Assembly (NCBI RefSeq): GCF_037126465.1 | Contig: NC_088201.1 | Coordinates: 81,000,273 to 81,064,272 of the forward strand | Length of the DNA: 64,000 nucleotides | Direction: 5' to 3' | DNA from: Ornithodoros turicata | Taxonomy: Eukaryota > Arthropoda > Arachnida > Ixodida > Argasidae | In this document: positions 33,103 to 44,839 of the stretch, piece after piece | How positions within the stretch are numbered: the first letter of the stretch is position 1 | Layout of the letters: every line of letters starts with the position of its first letter | Translations under genes and position numbers: made by a program | Notes under the pieces: model-generated | Database searches by the model: none | The model's input: only the letters and a program-made list of their open reading frames with translations | What the model was told of the DNA's origin: nothing

Positions 33103-34430
33103 GATGCAAAAATATCGAAATTTGCGATATCGATAAACATGAACACCGTAAAAAAAATAACCAGTAAAATCGATTAACAAGTCGATATTTATATTGATAA
33201 ATTGCCGATATTTTATCGATATATCAGAATCTTTGACAGAAATATCGACATATCGATGTTTGAAAAGCCGTCACGCCATTGCTTGAACAATTGAAAAAAG
33301 TTGCCCTTGTGCTATTATCTTCCATGCGCATTACCGCTGAGCATGGGCGCCGCCAGGATTTTCTCAAGGGGGGGGGGGGGCGGGAGGCCAAGGCAGAATG
33401 TTCGGTATTCTGGCACAGTATTTGCGCCCGCAACGACATTGTCTTGGCTCAGAAACCCTACCTTTCTGGAAGCCAGGGGGCGGCCACGGTGACCCTTGCT
33501 CCCCCACCCTAACTGCTCCCATGCCGCTGAGGCACGTGGTAAGACGGCGGCTAGCGGCGACGAACAACGTGCATTACGAGGACCAATGAGGACACGTCCT
33601 TAATTATCGTGACAAAAAGATTGGTGAATAATTAGTGCACGAATTTAGGTGAGTGCGGAGGATGTCGCCTTCTTCGGATCCGCAACAGCTTGCCAGTCCC
33701 CTCCTCCTCCTCCTTTGTTCCTCGAGGAGTGGATGTTTGCGAATACAGAGCCACGCCAGCAACACAAAATCCTCGGTTTCCACCGCCGTGTACGTTGCAC
33801 ACTCGGTGAACTCGTTCTATACATTCCAAAGCGTCCTTCGGAATGAAATGCAGAAATGCGGAACAGATTTCTTCCACAACGTGCATCACATCTTTACAGG
33901 GAATATCGGCATCGTGTTGCAAAACCCGATCAAGAAGGAGAGAGGGAAAAAAGCCGTCAAGTTTGGTTAATAAACTCGTTGACTCGCTGTTTTCATATCC
34001 TGTCCGCGCACAGAAGCCGCCGAAATGAGTTTAAACGGAAGATTAAAAGTCATTTTCTTTGAGTTTGTTGCTATATTTGTTTTTGCAGTGTCGCAGGTTA
34101 AACTGCTTGGTGTTCCTCACTCTATACCTATAACACTTCTTGTATTTGTAGTTTGGACTGTCATACAGGGCTCGCCCTCACAGTCCTGTTCTGTTCTATG
34201 TATGTAGTAGAAAACGATGAAGAGCAATAAAAAAAAATTACTTATATCTCTATCAGCATTCATATCGACATCTATATCGACTTAATATCGATATCTATAT
34301 CGATGTGATATCGATATTCATTTCCATGTGAATATCAATATTTTTTCGATCAATATGGATATTTCAAAATTGGCGATCATATCGCAGGCATAAAATATCG
34401 ATAAGAATACCGATATCGCTGCATCCTTAC
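33103..34430. mobile_element. MITE-like element rich in ATATCGAT repeats
   Basis: Left end TAGTGATGCAAAAATATCG and right end ATATCGCTGCATCCTTA (inverse complement TAAGGATGCAGCGATAT) are imperfect inverted repeats. Subterminal regions on both sides carry many ATATCGATA motifs (33100-33260 and 34250-34420). The middle includes a nested hAT MITE (33342-33523) and DNA without a recognised gene. No clear target duplication. Confidence 0.6.
33342..33523. mobile_element. 182-bp hAT-type MITE with perfect 8-bp target duplication
   Basis: The element starts CATGGGCGCCGCCAGGATTT and ends CTGCTCCCATG. It is flanked by the identical 8-mer CCGCTGAG (33334-33341 and 33524-33531). A long G-run follows the left end. 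It is nested within the ATATCGAT-rich element. Confidence 0.85.
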
Positions 34431-34530
34431 ACGACACACTACACAAAAGGACCTCCTTTTTACGGGGGCACAAAATAGACTGAATGCGGAGAGCAAGTTC
34501 AGATTCAGAGTTGTCACACATTTGCACCGA

Positions 34531-35219
34531 TATACCGGGTGTCTCAGTTAAATCCCCGGGCTGAATATTTCGCTAACGGGTGCACCAATCGAATTACTTT
34601 CTTTCTTACAAGTATCTGTCCAATACCGCCTACAAGATGCGCACCGCGTGAATGAGCGGGAGGCGCTCATTATTTAAATAAAAATTCAAATGAGTTTCGT
34701 GAAAAAAGCTAACTTCTAAAGCAGGGCGCCGTCGGCATGAAAATGGGTACTACCCCTTCTGGGATTTTCAGTAGATACCTTTTAGAGAAAAATCTGCAAC
34801 CGAAGCGGGTCGTTTGTTGCAGTAATTAATTGGTTTCGGTTTACATATTTTTGTCGCGGCTGGTCGCAGTGAAGCGCAAAAGGACGCTCTTTTACTCCCA
34901 TGTCCACCAATGAATTACGTCCTTACACCGATGAATTAACGAATGAGTTACATCCTTTTGCGATTCGCCGCCACCAGCCGCGAGAAAAATACGTAAACCG
35001 AAACCAATGAATTACTGCAACAAATCACCCGCTTCGGTTCGGCTTTTTTCACGAAACTGATTTGAATTTTTATTTAAATAATGAGCGTCCCCGCTCATTC
35101 ACGCGGTGCGCATCTTGTAGGCGGTATTGGACAGATACTTGTGAAAAAGAAAGTTATTCGATTGGTGCACCGGTTCGCGAATTATTTAGCCCGGGGATTT
35201 AACTGAGACAGCCGGTATA
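34531..35219. mobile_element. Foldback MITE with ~190-bp arms
   Basis: Left arm TATACCGGGTGTCTCAGTTA... and right arm ...TAACTGAGACAGCCGGTATA are inverse complements over about 180-190 bp with scattered differences. They share GGTGCACCAATCGAAT, GCGGTATTGGACAG and ATTTAAATAATGAGCG blocks. A TA or TATA duplication is possible. A related copy lies at 44207-44560. Its right end is about 200 bp from the RING-CH exon at 35423-35532. Confidence 0.82.
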
Positions 35220-35422
35220 ATGCGTTGCCTCCCCAAAGCAGTTTGCGGAATCTCCGTTAGCTGCAGGTCTGCAGCAACATTCACCGTAGTTTTTGATCAC
35301 ACCTCGTAAGCGTGTGATGTTGACTGGCGGCTTTTTGTCGTCTGCTAAATTGTTTTTTAGCTCCTCAACAGCACTTTCAGAAAACGTGCTACTCACGACT
35401 GGTTATTCTGGTGCCTACGAAC

Positions 35423-35532
35423 CTTTGGCCTTCTTTTAATGTGGAACACATAGTGGCATCTTTTGCAGTGGTCCGTGTTCCGGTCTTTGAGGTACTTCTG
35501 AAGGCAGCTCTTGTGGGTGACGCGAATAGAGC
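35423..35532 (-). CDS. MARCH-type E3 ubiquitin ligase, internal exon (second half of RING-CH)
   Basis: A 110-bp minus-strand exon between the acceptor TTTCGCAG|GCTC and the donor CCAAAG|GTTCGT. It encodes SIRVTHKSCLQKYLKDRNTD followed by HCKRCHYVFHIKRRPK. These supply the His-x2-Cys (H-K-S-C) and final Cys-x2-Cys (C-K-R-C) ligands of a C4HC3 RING-CH finger. The first two bases complete the codon begun by the G at the end of the exon at 38481, and the donor leaves phase 0. Without splicing the frame would stop soon after the donor. MARCH ligases ubiquitinate membrane proteins. Confidence 0.82.
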
Positions 35533-36305
35533 CTGCGAAAGAGTCGTTAGTTAGACGACAAAACAACGTAGAATAGAGATGACCAATTAATTCTAGTGGT
35601 ACTTGGCCCGCGGGGAGACGCACATAAACGCCTTCAGTTGCAGGCAGGAACTTCCACAGGCAGGAAGCTACTTTAGGACAGCACTGCTATCCTAAAGTAG
35701 CTTCCTGCCTGTAACGATTATTTAATCTGGAGCGACTCATTCTGGAAATAATACTTGTTGGCCGTCTCGATTACTTATGTGCTAATTGGTGACGCATACC
35801 CTTCTCAACTCTAACGTGCTCAAGCAGTTTGCTGATGTAGTGCCGTACCTGGACCACTCGTTTTTGTTTTTGGTTTTAACAGAAGATAAATATAAAGGAA
35901 CAAGCAATTTTCTCTGAAACAGGAGCTAAAATTGACCAAAACGAAGGAAGAATGAACGTCGAATGTCGTGTGAGACATATAACACTTTCTTATTGTTTTT
36001 TTAATCATTTTTTGTAATCGCTAGTTCTATTGCTCAGGAAGCATGGCAGCAGAGTCTCGTGCCCGCACCGTCTAGAGCGCGACGGTGGAGGGGGGTGGGG
36101 GCACATCCGTGTAACCTAACCTGACCTAATCTAACCCAACTCCACGCCTCTACCTTTCACAACATCGCAAATTCTAAATCCGTTAGCCTTAGCATGGCCG
36201 TGTTTCTCCTGCTGTAGAAGTGCTTCAGATGGTGTTGTTCAAATGCATATATAAAACGTTCTAGACCACACAATTTTATAATTCTTACATTTTTAGGTTC
36301 GGTAT

Positions 36306-36730
36306 ATGACATTATTTCCCTTGTATGCAATATTGGCCTTTAAAACGCTTTCAGTAAACGCTCAGTGGCGTTACCGCTTGAGGCAAGTTGACTCATCTCA
36401 ATGCAGTCACTGCGGTGCTGTAGAATATCTAGAGAACATTCTTCTCCATTGCCCACACTACCAACCTTCCCGAACCGTACTCTCCCGATCCCTTAATGAG
36501 CTGGACTCTCGCCCCTCTCTCTCTCACAAAATTGCTTGGTCCCTGGCCACATCCAGCCCACCAACGCTCTGCCCTCAAAGCTCTCTTTACCTTTCTGGAT
36601 ACCAGAGGACTTAGATCCTTATTGTGAAGAGGCCCATTATTTCATCCCCCGCATCACCACCAGCAATGGGGTACAGTATCGCCCTTGGCGATGAAACTCC
36701 CCATTCATCATCTCCCAATAAAGTTTTTGT
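36306..36730 (+). pseudogene. LINE 3' fragment: zinc-knuckle C-terminus and 3' UTR
   Basis: The frame contains CSHCGAVEYLENILLHCPHY, the Cys-x2-Cys...His-x4-Cys knuckle at the end of ORF2 in RNase H-bearing LINEs. From about 36550 the DNA matches the 3' UTR of the LINE at 19.4-19.6 kb (CCAACGCTCTGCCCTCAAAG and TGGCGATGAAACTCCCC), ending at an AATAAA. Located in the RING-CH gene intron between exons 35.4 and 38.5 kb, in opposite orientation. Confidence 0.8.
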
Positions 36731-36854
36731 TCGTTGCTTTCACTAATTCTTAAAATCCAGTGGTCCGGGTACGGAGCTACACCCTAGTCTGCTTCAGAGA
36801 CCTAGAACTGGTTGAGTGATTGGTCACCTTTTACAAGTAGCTGATTCGCTGCAC

Positions 36855-37593
36855 CAGGGTTTCTCAACCGGGGTTCCGCGAGCCTTGTCTTGAGGTTCGG
36901 CGAACTTCTTCCGCGCACTGTTCAGCACCCGCGAGTGTAACTTTACCGCCTACCAATGCTCGCTTCGGATAGCTTTGTTGTGGGACCGTGCTCGACATTT
37001 GACCTTTGGCATTGGGATTGACATTGAGTTCGCAGGACCAGGTTGCAGCTGCTGACGGTTATTGCAAACACTTTTGCAAAGACGGCCTTTGGCACAACAA
37101 GAAGCTCAACCCAACAACTTCTCCGCGCGTTTGCTTTTCTCTTGTGCTTCGAAACTTACTAGCTGCAAGCTACTACAAGAAACTACAAGCACTTAGAAAG
37201 TCGGATCTACCTCAAAGCAAAATTCGGAGGTACTCTCCTGTCTATTCGTGCATGTACTTGGGATGTACAAGCATCAGTAGAAACCCACAATGCGTCGGTT
37301 TTGTGAAACAGTCGAATGAATCCGGCAAGCCTCAACAGATATCTTGCCACGAAACAATGAAATAAATTATGACTAAAAAATTCGAGAATTTTTAAATATT
37401 AAGTATTAAATATAGGAAATAAGTAATAAATAATTTAGTTCAATAACTAAACGTTTAATTAAATTTGAACAGAAATTTTCTACTTGTACGATCGATGTTC
37501 ATTCACCCACAGTTGCGCCAGTGTGATAGGTCCCTTGAGGTTGTGCTGGGAGAATCACGGGTTCCCTCAAATAACAAAAGTTGAGAACCACTG
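36855..37593. mobile_element. hAT (Charlie-like) MITE
   Basis: Left end CAGGGTTTCTCAACCGGGG and right end AGTTGAGAACCACTG fit the CAGNGNTTCTCAAC termini of Charlie-like hAT MITEs. No clean 8-bp duplication is visible; the flanks GCTGCAC and GCTGCGCAC are only similar. The interior contains the frame 37006-37365, which I do not recognise. Confidence 0.6.
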
Positions 37594-37599
37594 AGCCAG

Positions 37600-38460
37600 C
37601 TGCGCACCAGTAGAATTGATGAGTATCACGTGAAGCTTGATTAACTGGACAAAGGAATAGGACTGTATGTACCGTCTACACTTGTTATTATGACACTCGT
37701 TAATACGACATCCTCACTCTGTAACCGTTTTTCTAGGAAGCCATTTCTTCCTCATAGAAGCACCACGTACTTCTTCCTCATTATTATGACAAATCGTTAA
37801 TCCGACTATGACCGAAGTTTTGATGAGGGATCGCGTAGAACACGTGTATTGTGACCCCGTTGTGACCACCGACTACGAACACACTTTTGAGGACGCACGG
37901 GGGAGAACACTAGCGTTCAGCCCCTATTAGACCACCGACCTTGCAACCCTTCTGTTCCACAAAGTACAGTGGCCCGAGGTGACGTATGTGTGTTGTATAT
38001 GAGGGTCCAATGCACAACCCCGTTTTTAGGTGAATTCATTCTGAGTCATGCTTCTTGCATAGTTCTTGCATAGTTGCAAGAACTGTGCACTTTTCACCAA
38101 TTTCTATTCAAATCAATTGTAAATAGACCACTAAATCATCTGATTTTCATAATATGTAGTAGATCCACACGCGGCGGTTGTGTGTGTGTGTGGGGGGGGG
38201 GACGAACGATGGTTTTCCGATGTTTTTTGTTAGTGTGACAATTCGCTTTATGACCAAAATCGGCTGGAACAGACTTGGTCATATTAACCAGTTTAGACTG
38301 TGACGACTTCACGTAGACACTTCATGGCAGTAATAGAATAATCTGGAAGTGCATTACATCGCCATCTACACAGCTGACGGCAATTAGACCCTAATGTAAT
38401 ACCAGGGTAAGATTTTCTGTGCCTGTAGCATCTCATAGCCGAAGCTTGACATTCAAAGGG
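37600..38460. other. Intronic stretch without recognised features
   Basis: No gene seen. A short GT-run followed by a G-run occurs at about 38178-38201. It lies between the LINE/MITE debris and the RING-CH exon. Confidence 0.4.
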
Positions 38461-38480
38461 TTTCGATGAGCGTGGCTAAC

Positions 38481-38787
38481 CTTTGCAGTGACATGGCGTA
38501 ATCAACGGTTCGATGGTGCCTGGCTGATAGCAGAAATGGCAAACGGGGTTCTTTTCATCCCGGACGCAAATATCCTTAGAGAATGTTTCCATGGTGTCGT
38601 TCTCCGCCATTTTTACTACTTCCAATAACCCTGCTTGTGGTTCGGTCTGAATTGCTCGTGCTTCGGTGTTTTCTTCTTCGGGTTCTTCCTTTTCTATGGG
38701 TGTCGAAAATACGGCCAGTGTGTGTTCACAGCAAACTGTTGTGTATGAGGCACCTCCTCCGCATGACTTGTACAAGGGAGGCTAATG
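38481..38787 (-). CDS. MARCH-type E3 ubiquitin ligase, exon with first half of RING-CH
   Basis: The minus-strand frame ends PVCHFCYQPGTIEPLITPCH then CK and a donor AAAG|GTTAGC at 38481/38480. It supplies the first four Cys ligands (C-H-F-C and C-H-C plus spacing) of the RING-CH domain; the remaining ligands come from exon 35423-35532. Phase 1 at the donor fits phase 1 at that acceptor. Upstream is an acidic, low-complexity stretch (EKEEPEEENTEAR). The 5' edge is uncertain: an acceptor-like ATTAG precedes the frame at 38787, and the first ATG in frame is at 38608-38610. Further upstream exons may exist. Confidence 0.78.
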
Positions 38788-39610
38788 ACACTCTTAAGCC
38801 CTTATTCACCAGACGACTAACACCATTGGCTTGGTGACGTCAGGTTTAAATCGATGACGTGGTATTTCTGATGTGAAGAACGGTAGCGCCAGTATGACCA
38901 CAGCACATGTGCATTCTTCACATTGTAGCGAGATGGTTGAGATGAGGGATAAATGAGCCGACGACAGAAGGACTGTGAAGAGGACAACTTTCTTTTTTTG
39001 TTTGAGTATGAGGCTGCAGGAGAAGTTAGCAGAAGAAAACAAACTTCAGGCAGCGATGCTACAGGTGGCTCCGGGACGAACAGTGTGTACCTCTGGGTTT
39101 GTAATGAAAAGCTCAGCGACGTCTGATCGTGTTCAAAGAGAGCGTTTGTCATGTTATTGAAGAGGCAGCAGTACGTATTCTTGCGGAGGCGATCGCTGTG
39201 CTTTTGTCAATGTTCAGTCGTGGATTGTAGTTGCGTATAATAACTGCATCTGTATCGATCATTGTTTGTTGTGTGGTCTTTGTGGTGAACCGCAATAATG
39301 AAGATAGCCTCTTGATCGTAGGGGCATTCCAGCAGCGTGTCTTATCAATACTACCTTGATAGGACAAGGCCTCTCCATGCTTCCCTCTACCGCGCCGTGA
39401 CGTCACACAGTCCCGTCCGCTGTCTAGAGATTTTACAAATGCTAGTTGCCCGCGTCCCACTGCGTGCGTGGTTATTTTATGACTGAATGAGCTTTTTAGC
39501 GTTGTAGCATGCTTGATCGACGAGCCCGGGTGCGAGGACGATTATGACATGGGTCCGAAACGGAGGAATTTTAATCAATGAGTGTCTGGAGGCAGGGTAG
39601 TTCGTATAGA

Positions 39611-39706
39611 TTCATAGTGAATTTGCAGCACAGGAACACGGACAAAGAATGAAGACTTATGTCTTCATTCTGTGTCCGCTACCTTGTACTGCATATTTAC
39701 TATGAA
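39611..39706. repeat. Hairpin: 46-bp imperfect inverted repeat
   Basis: 39611-39656 (TTCATAGTGAATTTGCAGCA...) pairs with 39661-39706 (...GTACTGCATATTTACTATGAA) around a 4-bp centre. The inner 20 bp (AGAATGAAGAC/GTCTTCATTCT) are perfect. Confidence 0.82.
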
Positions 39707-39936
39707 TTTTAATCATTCTGAAGCCTCAAGGACAAAGGTAACCATAAAAGCTGTCAACTGTGTCCATCACATTTTGCTTTTTGTTCAACTATCACTGGAC
39801 ATAGCCAATAGAATAAATAAGAATAAGGAGATACACATATGTATCAATACATTTTTAGTTTATTAAGTAGAGCACTGCATACAAGGCCTTAGTTCAATCA
39901 ATAATAGTGAAAGGGCGCAGACTAGCTTGTTCATAA

Positions 39937-40073
39937 TGACGACGTGGAGACCCGAGACAGGGAGGAAATAACAGACAATAAATTCTCAGCGAATTTGATG
40001 TCTTTGTGAATTGTGAACCTTTGAGAATTTGTTGTCTGTTATTTCCTCCCTGTCTCGGGTCTCCATGTCGTCA
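39937..40073. repeat. Hairpin: 52-bp inverted repeat
   Basis: 39937-39988 (TGACGACGTGGAGACCCGAG...) and 40022-40073 are inverse complements with only about two mismatches. The spacer is 33 bp. Confidence 0.88.
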
Positions 40074-40477
40074 AGGCCTTAGTTGTAAATTCAATATGAC
40101 ATTCAACAACTGCATTCTACATAGGTTTCCGAGCTTCATTTTAAGACAGAACCAATCACCAAAACACCAGGCTATGTTTACCGCCTTCACCAGTGATTTG
40201 TGTACCAAGCACGTCACAAGAGGCACCTGAGAAGAAATTTAAAAAAAAAGAAAGCGAGTATTGAAGCAAATGCAACAAAGTCAATGGTATCACAACGCTC
40301 ACAAATCTATCAGACAAAATGGAAATCGAACGCCTTTTTTTACATTGTTTTTCGAGTTCACCTCCTAAAATTTATCTGCAACAAATGGCTCAACCAAAAG
40401 AACGCTGTAAGGTGTTTCTTCTAACCAACCTTGTATGACAATGGCAAGGAAATCAAGGTTGAGGGAGCATCACTTAT

Positions 40478-40775
40478 TTTTTTTATTGCGTTAGCGCCGC
40501 GAAGCAACTATGGCTATGAGCGGCGTACAGATGTGGACAGACGGAGAGAGGACAGCAGGAAGGAGTGGGGGACAGGGAGATTAGTATGCGTCCTGGGCCG
40601 ACTTCAGAGGGAACTGTGCCGACATTCGTCTGGAAAGTCTTCGGAAAACCCAGGGAAAACCTCAGACAGCACAGCCGGCGGTAGGATTCGAACCCACCAC
40701 CTCCCAGTCTACAGCACGACCTTGGTTACCACCAACGAGCGGACGCCTAAGCCCACTCGGCCATGCCGCTGGTGG
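40478..40775 (-). repeat. tRNA-derived SINE, full-length
   Basis: On the minus strand: a head with CCAGCGGCATGGCCGAGTGG (A-box-like), B-box GGTTCGAATCCTACC, then a body (TCGGCACAGTTCCCTCTGA) and the tail block GCCGCTCATAGCCATAGTTG CTTCGCGG, ending in an AATAAAA-like A-rich end near 40478. The Leu/Ser-tRNA-like A-box and the B-box are pol III promoter elements. Related partial copies occur at 17.99-18.1 and 20.4-20.9 kb. Confidence 0.8.
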
Positions 40776-41065
40776 AGCATCATTTAGTGCACTGTATAAT
40801 TACTATGCGCTTGAAAGAAAGAGCCTAAAAAAAGCACACTCTTGGACTGACATTAGGGCCCTCAACGAAGCAAACATTAAGCAACAGAATATGAAATTGC
40901 CGTTTACGATTTACAGCCCCTTTGTAGCCGAAACACGTACGCTTGTTGTCAAGGCTGTTTGAAATTCCTCTCCTAGAATAATCAAAGAGGGACATTCAGC
41001 GTCACTGTTCAATATATTCGGAAGGAAGAAGAAGATAGCAATAGGTGCTCAACTATAGTGAGCTA

Positions 41066-41090
41066 GAAGAAGAAGAAGAAGAAGAAGATG
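41066..41090. repeat. AGA trinucleotide microsatellite
   Basis: About eight AGA units. Confidence 0.9.
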
Positions 41091-42049
41091 CTCACCCTAG
41101 CTCAACTCTGGACATATTCGGAAACTTTTGCTTCAACACGTTCTACCTGTGAACACGCAGTTGGTTAACTACACCGAGCTGCAGAAGACCAGCTGCACAG
41201 GAAGCAGCAGCAAGCAACTTCTGAGAAACAAAAGATAAAACTCTACAAGGCGTATACTAATAGTGCCATTTGATCAAAGAGCGTTCTACAGGCGCCTTTC
41301 ATAACGTAGTCAACGTTTCATCTGAAAACATATGTACTGCTTGCGACACGGTTGTCTGAAATCAGCACCTCGTGGTTTATCCCCTCTAAAATCTCGAGGA
41401 GTTGCAAGATCATTTATTTCGACTAAGAAACACGTGCAGCATATGGCCCACCTTTAAATACAATGTTGAAACAATGTTTTCGATGGCAATCAATGAAATA
41501 TGAGCTCCAGAACTACGGACAGGCGATTCCGGACAACCGTGTCGCGAGCAGTACCTGTAACTGTACGCCCCAAAGTACAACTTTTGCACGTGTTTCGAAG
41601 TATGTTGCTGGCAGACCGTTCTGGAACTCTTCTGGACGAGGTATTCGAAGCCACACGAGTCGAAGCGAGTAGTAAAGCTGTTCAGCTCACCTTCGTTCGT
41701 GCTTTCTTATACTCGTAACAAAAGAATTTGTAAGTGGCTCGTCTTGCTGGTGTCTACGCAATTATTCCGTGTGTTATGAGCAGAAATGCTGCTGTAGAAT
41801 CCCATTCTTCGAAAGTACACGCTGGTTCCCTGTTTCACATCGAAAAAATGGGTGAATTCAGTAGTAGAGGATCAGCTCAACTAGCGGGCAACTTGTAGGC
41901 TAGCCTGGACGCCAATAAACTGCAATTAGAAGAATTTAGGACCCTCCGCAGTAATTGGGACCACCCATTGAGTGACCACCCAACGACACCATATTGAAGA
42001 AAGCGGTCCCAAACCATCGTTAGGTACCATGGCTGACAGAGACAGGTGG

Positions 42050-43125
42050 CTACCTAGTTTACTTATTTATTTTTCCCCAATGGCCCTTACGGGCATTACA
42101 TGGGGGTGGGAAAAACACTTGCAATTGCAGTACAGTTACAGTGGAGCAGTGAACAAACAGTGAATACAGTATATGAGAGACAAATGAAATACAGCAAATA
42201 TTTTGCAGTGAGGAAAAAGAAGAAAAAAAAAGACGACATAATACAAAACGAGTTAGTACACCAATGAGCAACACGAGCATACTTAATAAACTTTGCAAGT
42301 AATCTAAAAACAAACACAAACAGAAAATCAGCTTAGCGGGCGTATGATGTTCAGAAATGATTGGTGGTCGTGAGTAGTGGCTATGTGTTCTGGGAGGTCA
42401 TTCCAAATGACTATGGTGGAGCAAAAGAATGACTGCGAGAATGCGTTTGTGTTACAGTGAAGACGCGTGATTTATTAGTATGGTCCAGACGGGGGAATAT
42501 GGTATCGGCACGAACGATTGGCGATTGATCTGAGGGAATGGTATGGAAAATCGGTGAAAGAGAGATAACTTTGAAATTGTACGACCATGTGCTAAGGTCG
42601 AGAGGTTAAGCTCAGCTTTCAGTGCAGTTACTGACATCGTGGTGCAGTAATCGTTGAGTATGAATCATGTTGCCCTGTTGTGAATACATTCAAGACTATC
42701 AATGAGGGTTGTTTGAGCAGGATCCCATATGGCGGAGGCGTATTCGAGTTTTGGGCGAGTGAGTGTGAGATATGTTAAATGTTTTAAGTGAGGAGGTGCC
42801 TGCTTCAATGTTCGACGGACAAAGCCAAGTAAACGATTAGCATTCGAGATTATGTACTCAGTGTGTGTATTCCATGTCATGTTTGCTTAGAGACGAATGT
42901 CAAGATATTTGTAAGAAACTGCTCGTGGCAGAATGACGTTATCGATTGTGTAAGAAAATTGAGGAAGGGTGCAGAAGGAAGTGTATATAGAAGTTTCTTA
43001 TGTGGGACCATATCGAATGATTGTCGGAAATCGAAGAATGTAGCATTAGTTCTAGAGTTTGTGTCTGCACGAGAAAGAATATCATAAATATAATAGTTGC
43101 GAAGCATCACACCAGATGGCGCCAC
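42050..43125 (-). pseudogene. LINE 3' fragment (distal RT and 3' UTR)
   Basis: 42877-43125 contains the remnant FFDFRQSFDMVPHKKLL (motif A region). 42665-42880 contains MTWNTHTEYIISNANRLLGF and the LKHLTYLTLTRPKLEYASAI WDP thumb block; motifs B and C between them are deleted. 42452-42637 keeps a C-terminal remnant (CT..LKAELNL). The 3' end (CCCATGTAATGCCCGTAAGG ... AAATAAATAAGTAAA) is at about 42050. Jockey/CR1-like. Confidence 0.8.
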
Positions 43126-43299
43126 CGTTCTCCTTGTAACCTCAAGTCCTGCACATCCTGGGATGCCAGGTTTACGTCATCATCGAAGGTCTGGGCAGGC
43201 TAGGACAGGTCTAGACAAGCAAGGAGAAAAACATTTATAATCGAGACAGAGGAATACAAACTGCTGTGAAAGAAAGAACAAAATTTACTAACAAGAGAC

Positions 43300-43785
43300 G
43301 CCATCAACAACCAACAACAACAAGGACTCGGTACACAACAAGTCACCCCGCTTTCCCCCACGGCAACAGTCACGAGGAGCACATAAAGATATATCCGTTC
43401 CATGTGAGAGCCAGGCAGAGATCGGAATCGCGATGCTTTTTGTTTTGTTTCCCTGTATAAAGCCACGCACCTGCCCCCGTAGCGCTTACTTTCTGAACTA
43501 ATGTAATTGCAAAATTATTAAGAATGATGTCAGCGCTACTGTCGTTCCCAAGGCCAAGGCAGCTTCTGTGGAAAACAGAACTTGGCGGACATGCACGGAC
43601 AAGAATCGCAACAACGACATCCAACATGCACGGGCACGTCACTGCTAATCGCAAACAAAGCGGGGACAATGATATCACGAGAAGCCCACCATGTCCGTTC
43701 CATCCAAGAGCCAGGCGGAGCACCGAATTGTGATGCTTTTTTCTCCTATAAAAGTCACGCATCTGCCCCCTAGCGGTTACCCCGA
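43300..43785. repeat. Diverged ~300-bp direct duplication
   Basis: 43390-43495 and 43690-43785 share TCCGTTCCAT, GAGCCAGGC, GATGCTTTTT, TATAAA(A)G and CACGCA(C/T)CTGCCCCC in the same order. This suggests a local duplication about 300 bp apart. No gene was recognised. Confidence 0.55.
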
Positions 43786-43985
43786 CACTGCCAACTTATG
43801 ACCAATACGCGACAGAAGTTAGCAATATCGGCTCTATGTTTACGGAAAAACGCGACATGTAGCCGACAATGCCAACTTGCGACCGATATCACGTTGAAGT
43901 TGGTAATGTCGGCTCGGTGTAGACCGAAATAAGCGACGTGTAGCTGACAATGCCAACTTGCGACCGATATCACGTTGGAGTTGAG
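43785..43985. repeat. Minisatellite, period ~82 bp, about 2.5 units
   Basis: TGCCAACTT(A/G)(T/C)GACC occurs at about 43787, 43870 and 43951, followed each time by GATATCACGTTG(A/G)AGTTG or a variant. Units 2 and 3 are nearly identical. Confidence 0.82.
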
Positions 43986-44206
43986 AAACGTTGAGTTTCG
44001 AAAGCTTCTTGCACTTCGTGGTTCCTGGAGCTTTTGCATTATTTACCTTATTGCTTTTTGTAACGCCGCGCACATTGCCCTCCATGGGGAATACCACAAG
44101 GAAAGTCGTTCGAGAAAACGAAAAAATGGCGAGTCTTTCCTTCTTCTGATTTCCGTGGGCTTCAGATGAGAAGGATTTATTTAACTTGCATTACACACAC
44201 ACATAT

Positions 44207-44560
44207 GCCGGGGGTTTCAGCTAAACCCCCAAGCTAAATAATTCGCGAACGGGCGCACCAATCGAAGACCTTTCTTTTTTACAAGCATCTGTCCGATACC
44301 ATCTACAGGCTGCGTACCGCTTGAATGAATGGAAGGCGCTATTTATTTAAATTGAAATTCAAATCAGTTTCATGAAGAAATGTAACATCTAAAGGAGGGC
44401 GCCGTCGACATTAAAATGGGTACTACCCCTTTTGGAACCTTCAGTGGACATCATTTAGAGAAAAATCTGCAACCGAAGTAGGTCATTTGTTGCAGTAATT
44501 AATTGGTTTCCGTTTACGTATTTTTGTCGCGGCTGGTCGCAGCGAAGCGCAAAATGACCT
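44207..44560. mobile_element. Second, truncated copy of the 34.5-kb foldback MITE family
   Basis: GCCGGGGGTTTCAGCTAAAC and following blocks (GCACCAATCGAA, ATACCATCTACAGGCTGCG, ATTTAAATTGAAATTCAAAT, GTTTCCGTTTACGTATTTTT) align with the left arm and core of 34531-35219. The right arm is missing after about 44560. Confidence 0.72.
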
Positions 44561-44839
44561 AATTAATTGGTGTAGTTGATTGGTGTAAAGACCTAATTCA
44601 TCGGGTGATAAGGAAGTGAAAGAACGTCGTTTTGCGCCTATTAATTACGCTACACTAGGGTGGGCTAGGGTGGGTTACGCTAGGATGGGCAAAAGTGGCA
44701 GATAGGTCAGGTCGTCTCGCTATCGAAGAACAGCGAAAACGACATCGTGTAACCACCATTCCTTGTGCGATGTTGGCGATGTCAAGTTGCGAAGTCAAAT
44801 AGGCGATGTCAAGTTGCCGGTGATAAGTAGATCAGAGAG

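Noticed and set aside
35199..35396. Frame downstream of the RING-CH exon as a further exon
   Set aside because: Overlaps the right end of a foldback MITE and no convincing acceptor precedes it; the phase-matched membrane exon at 9.6 kb fits better.
43370..43762. 130-codon minus-strand frame over the duplicated region
   Set aside because: Falls on a diverged direct duplication and does not keep the same frame in both copies.
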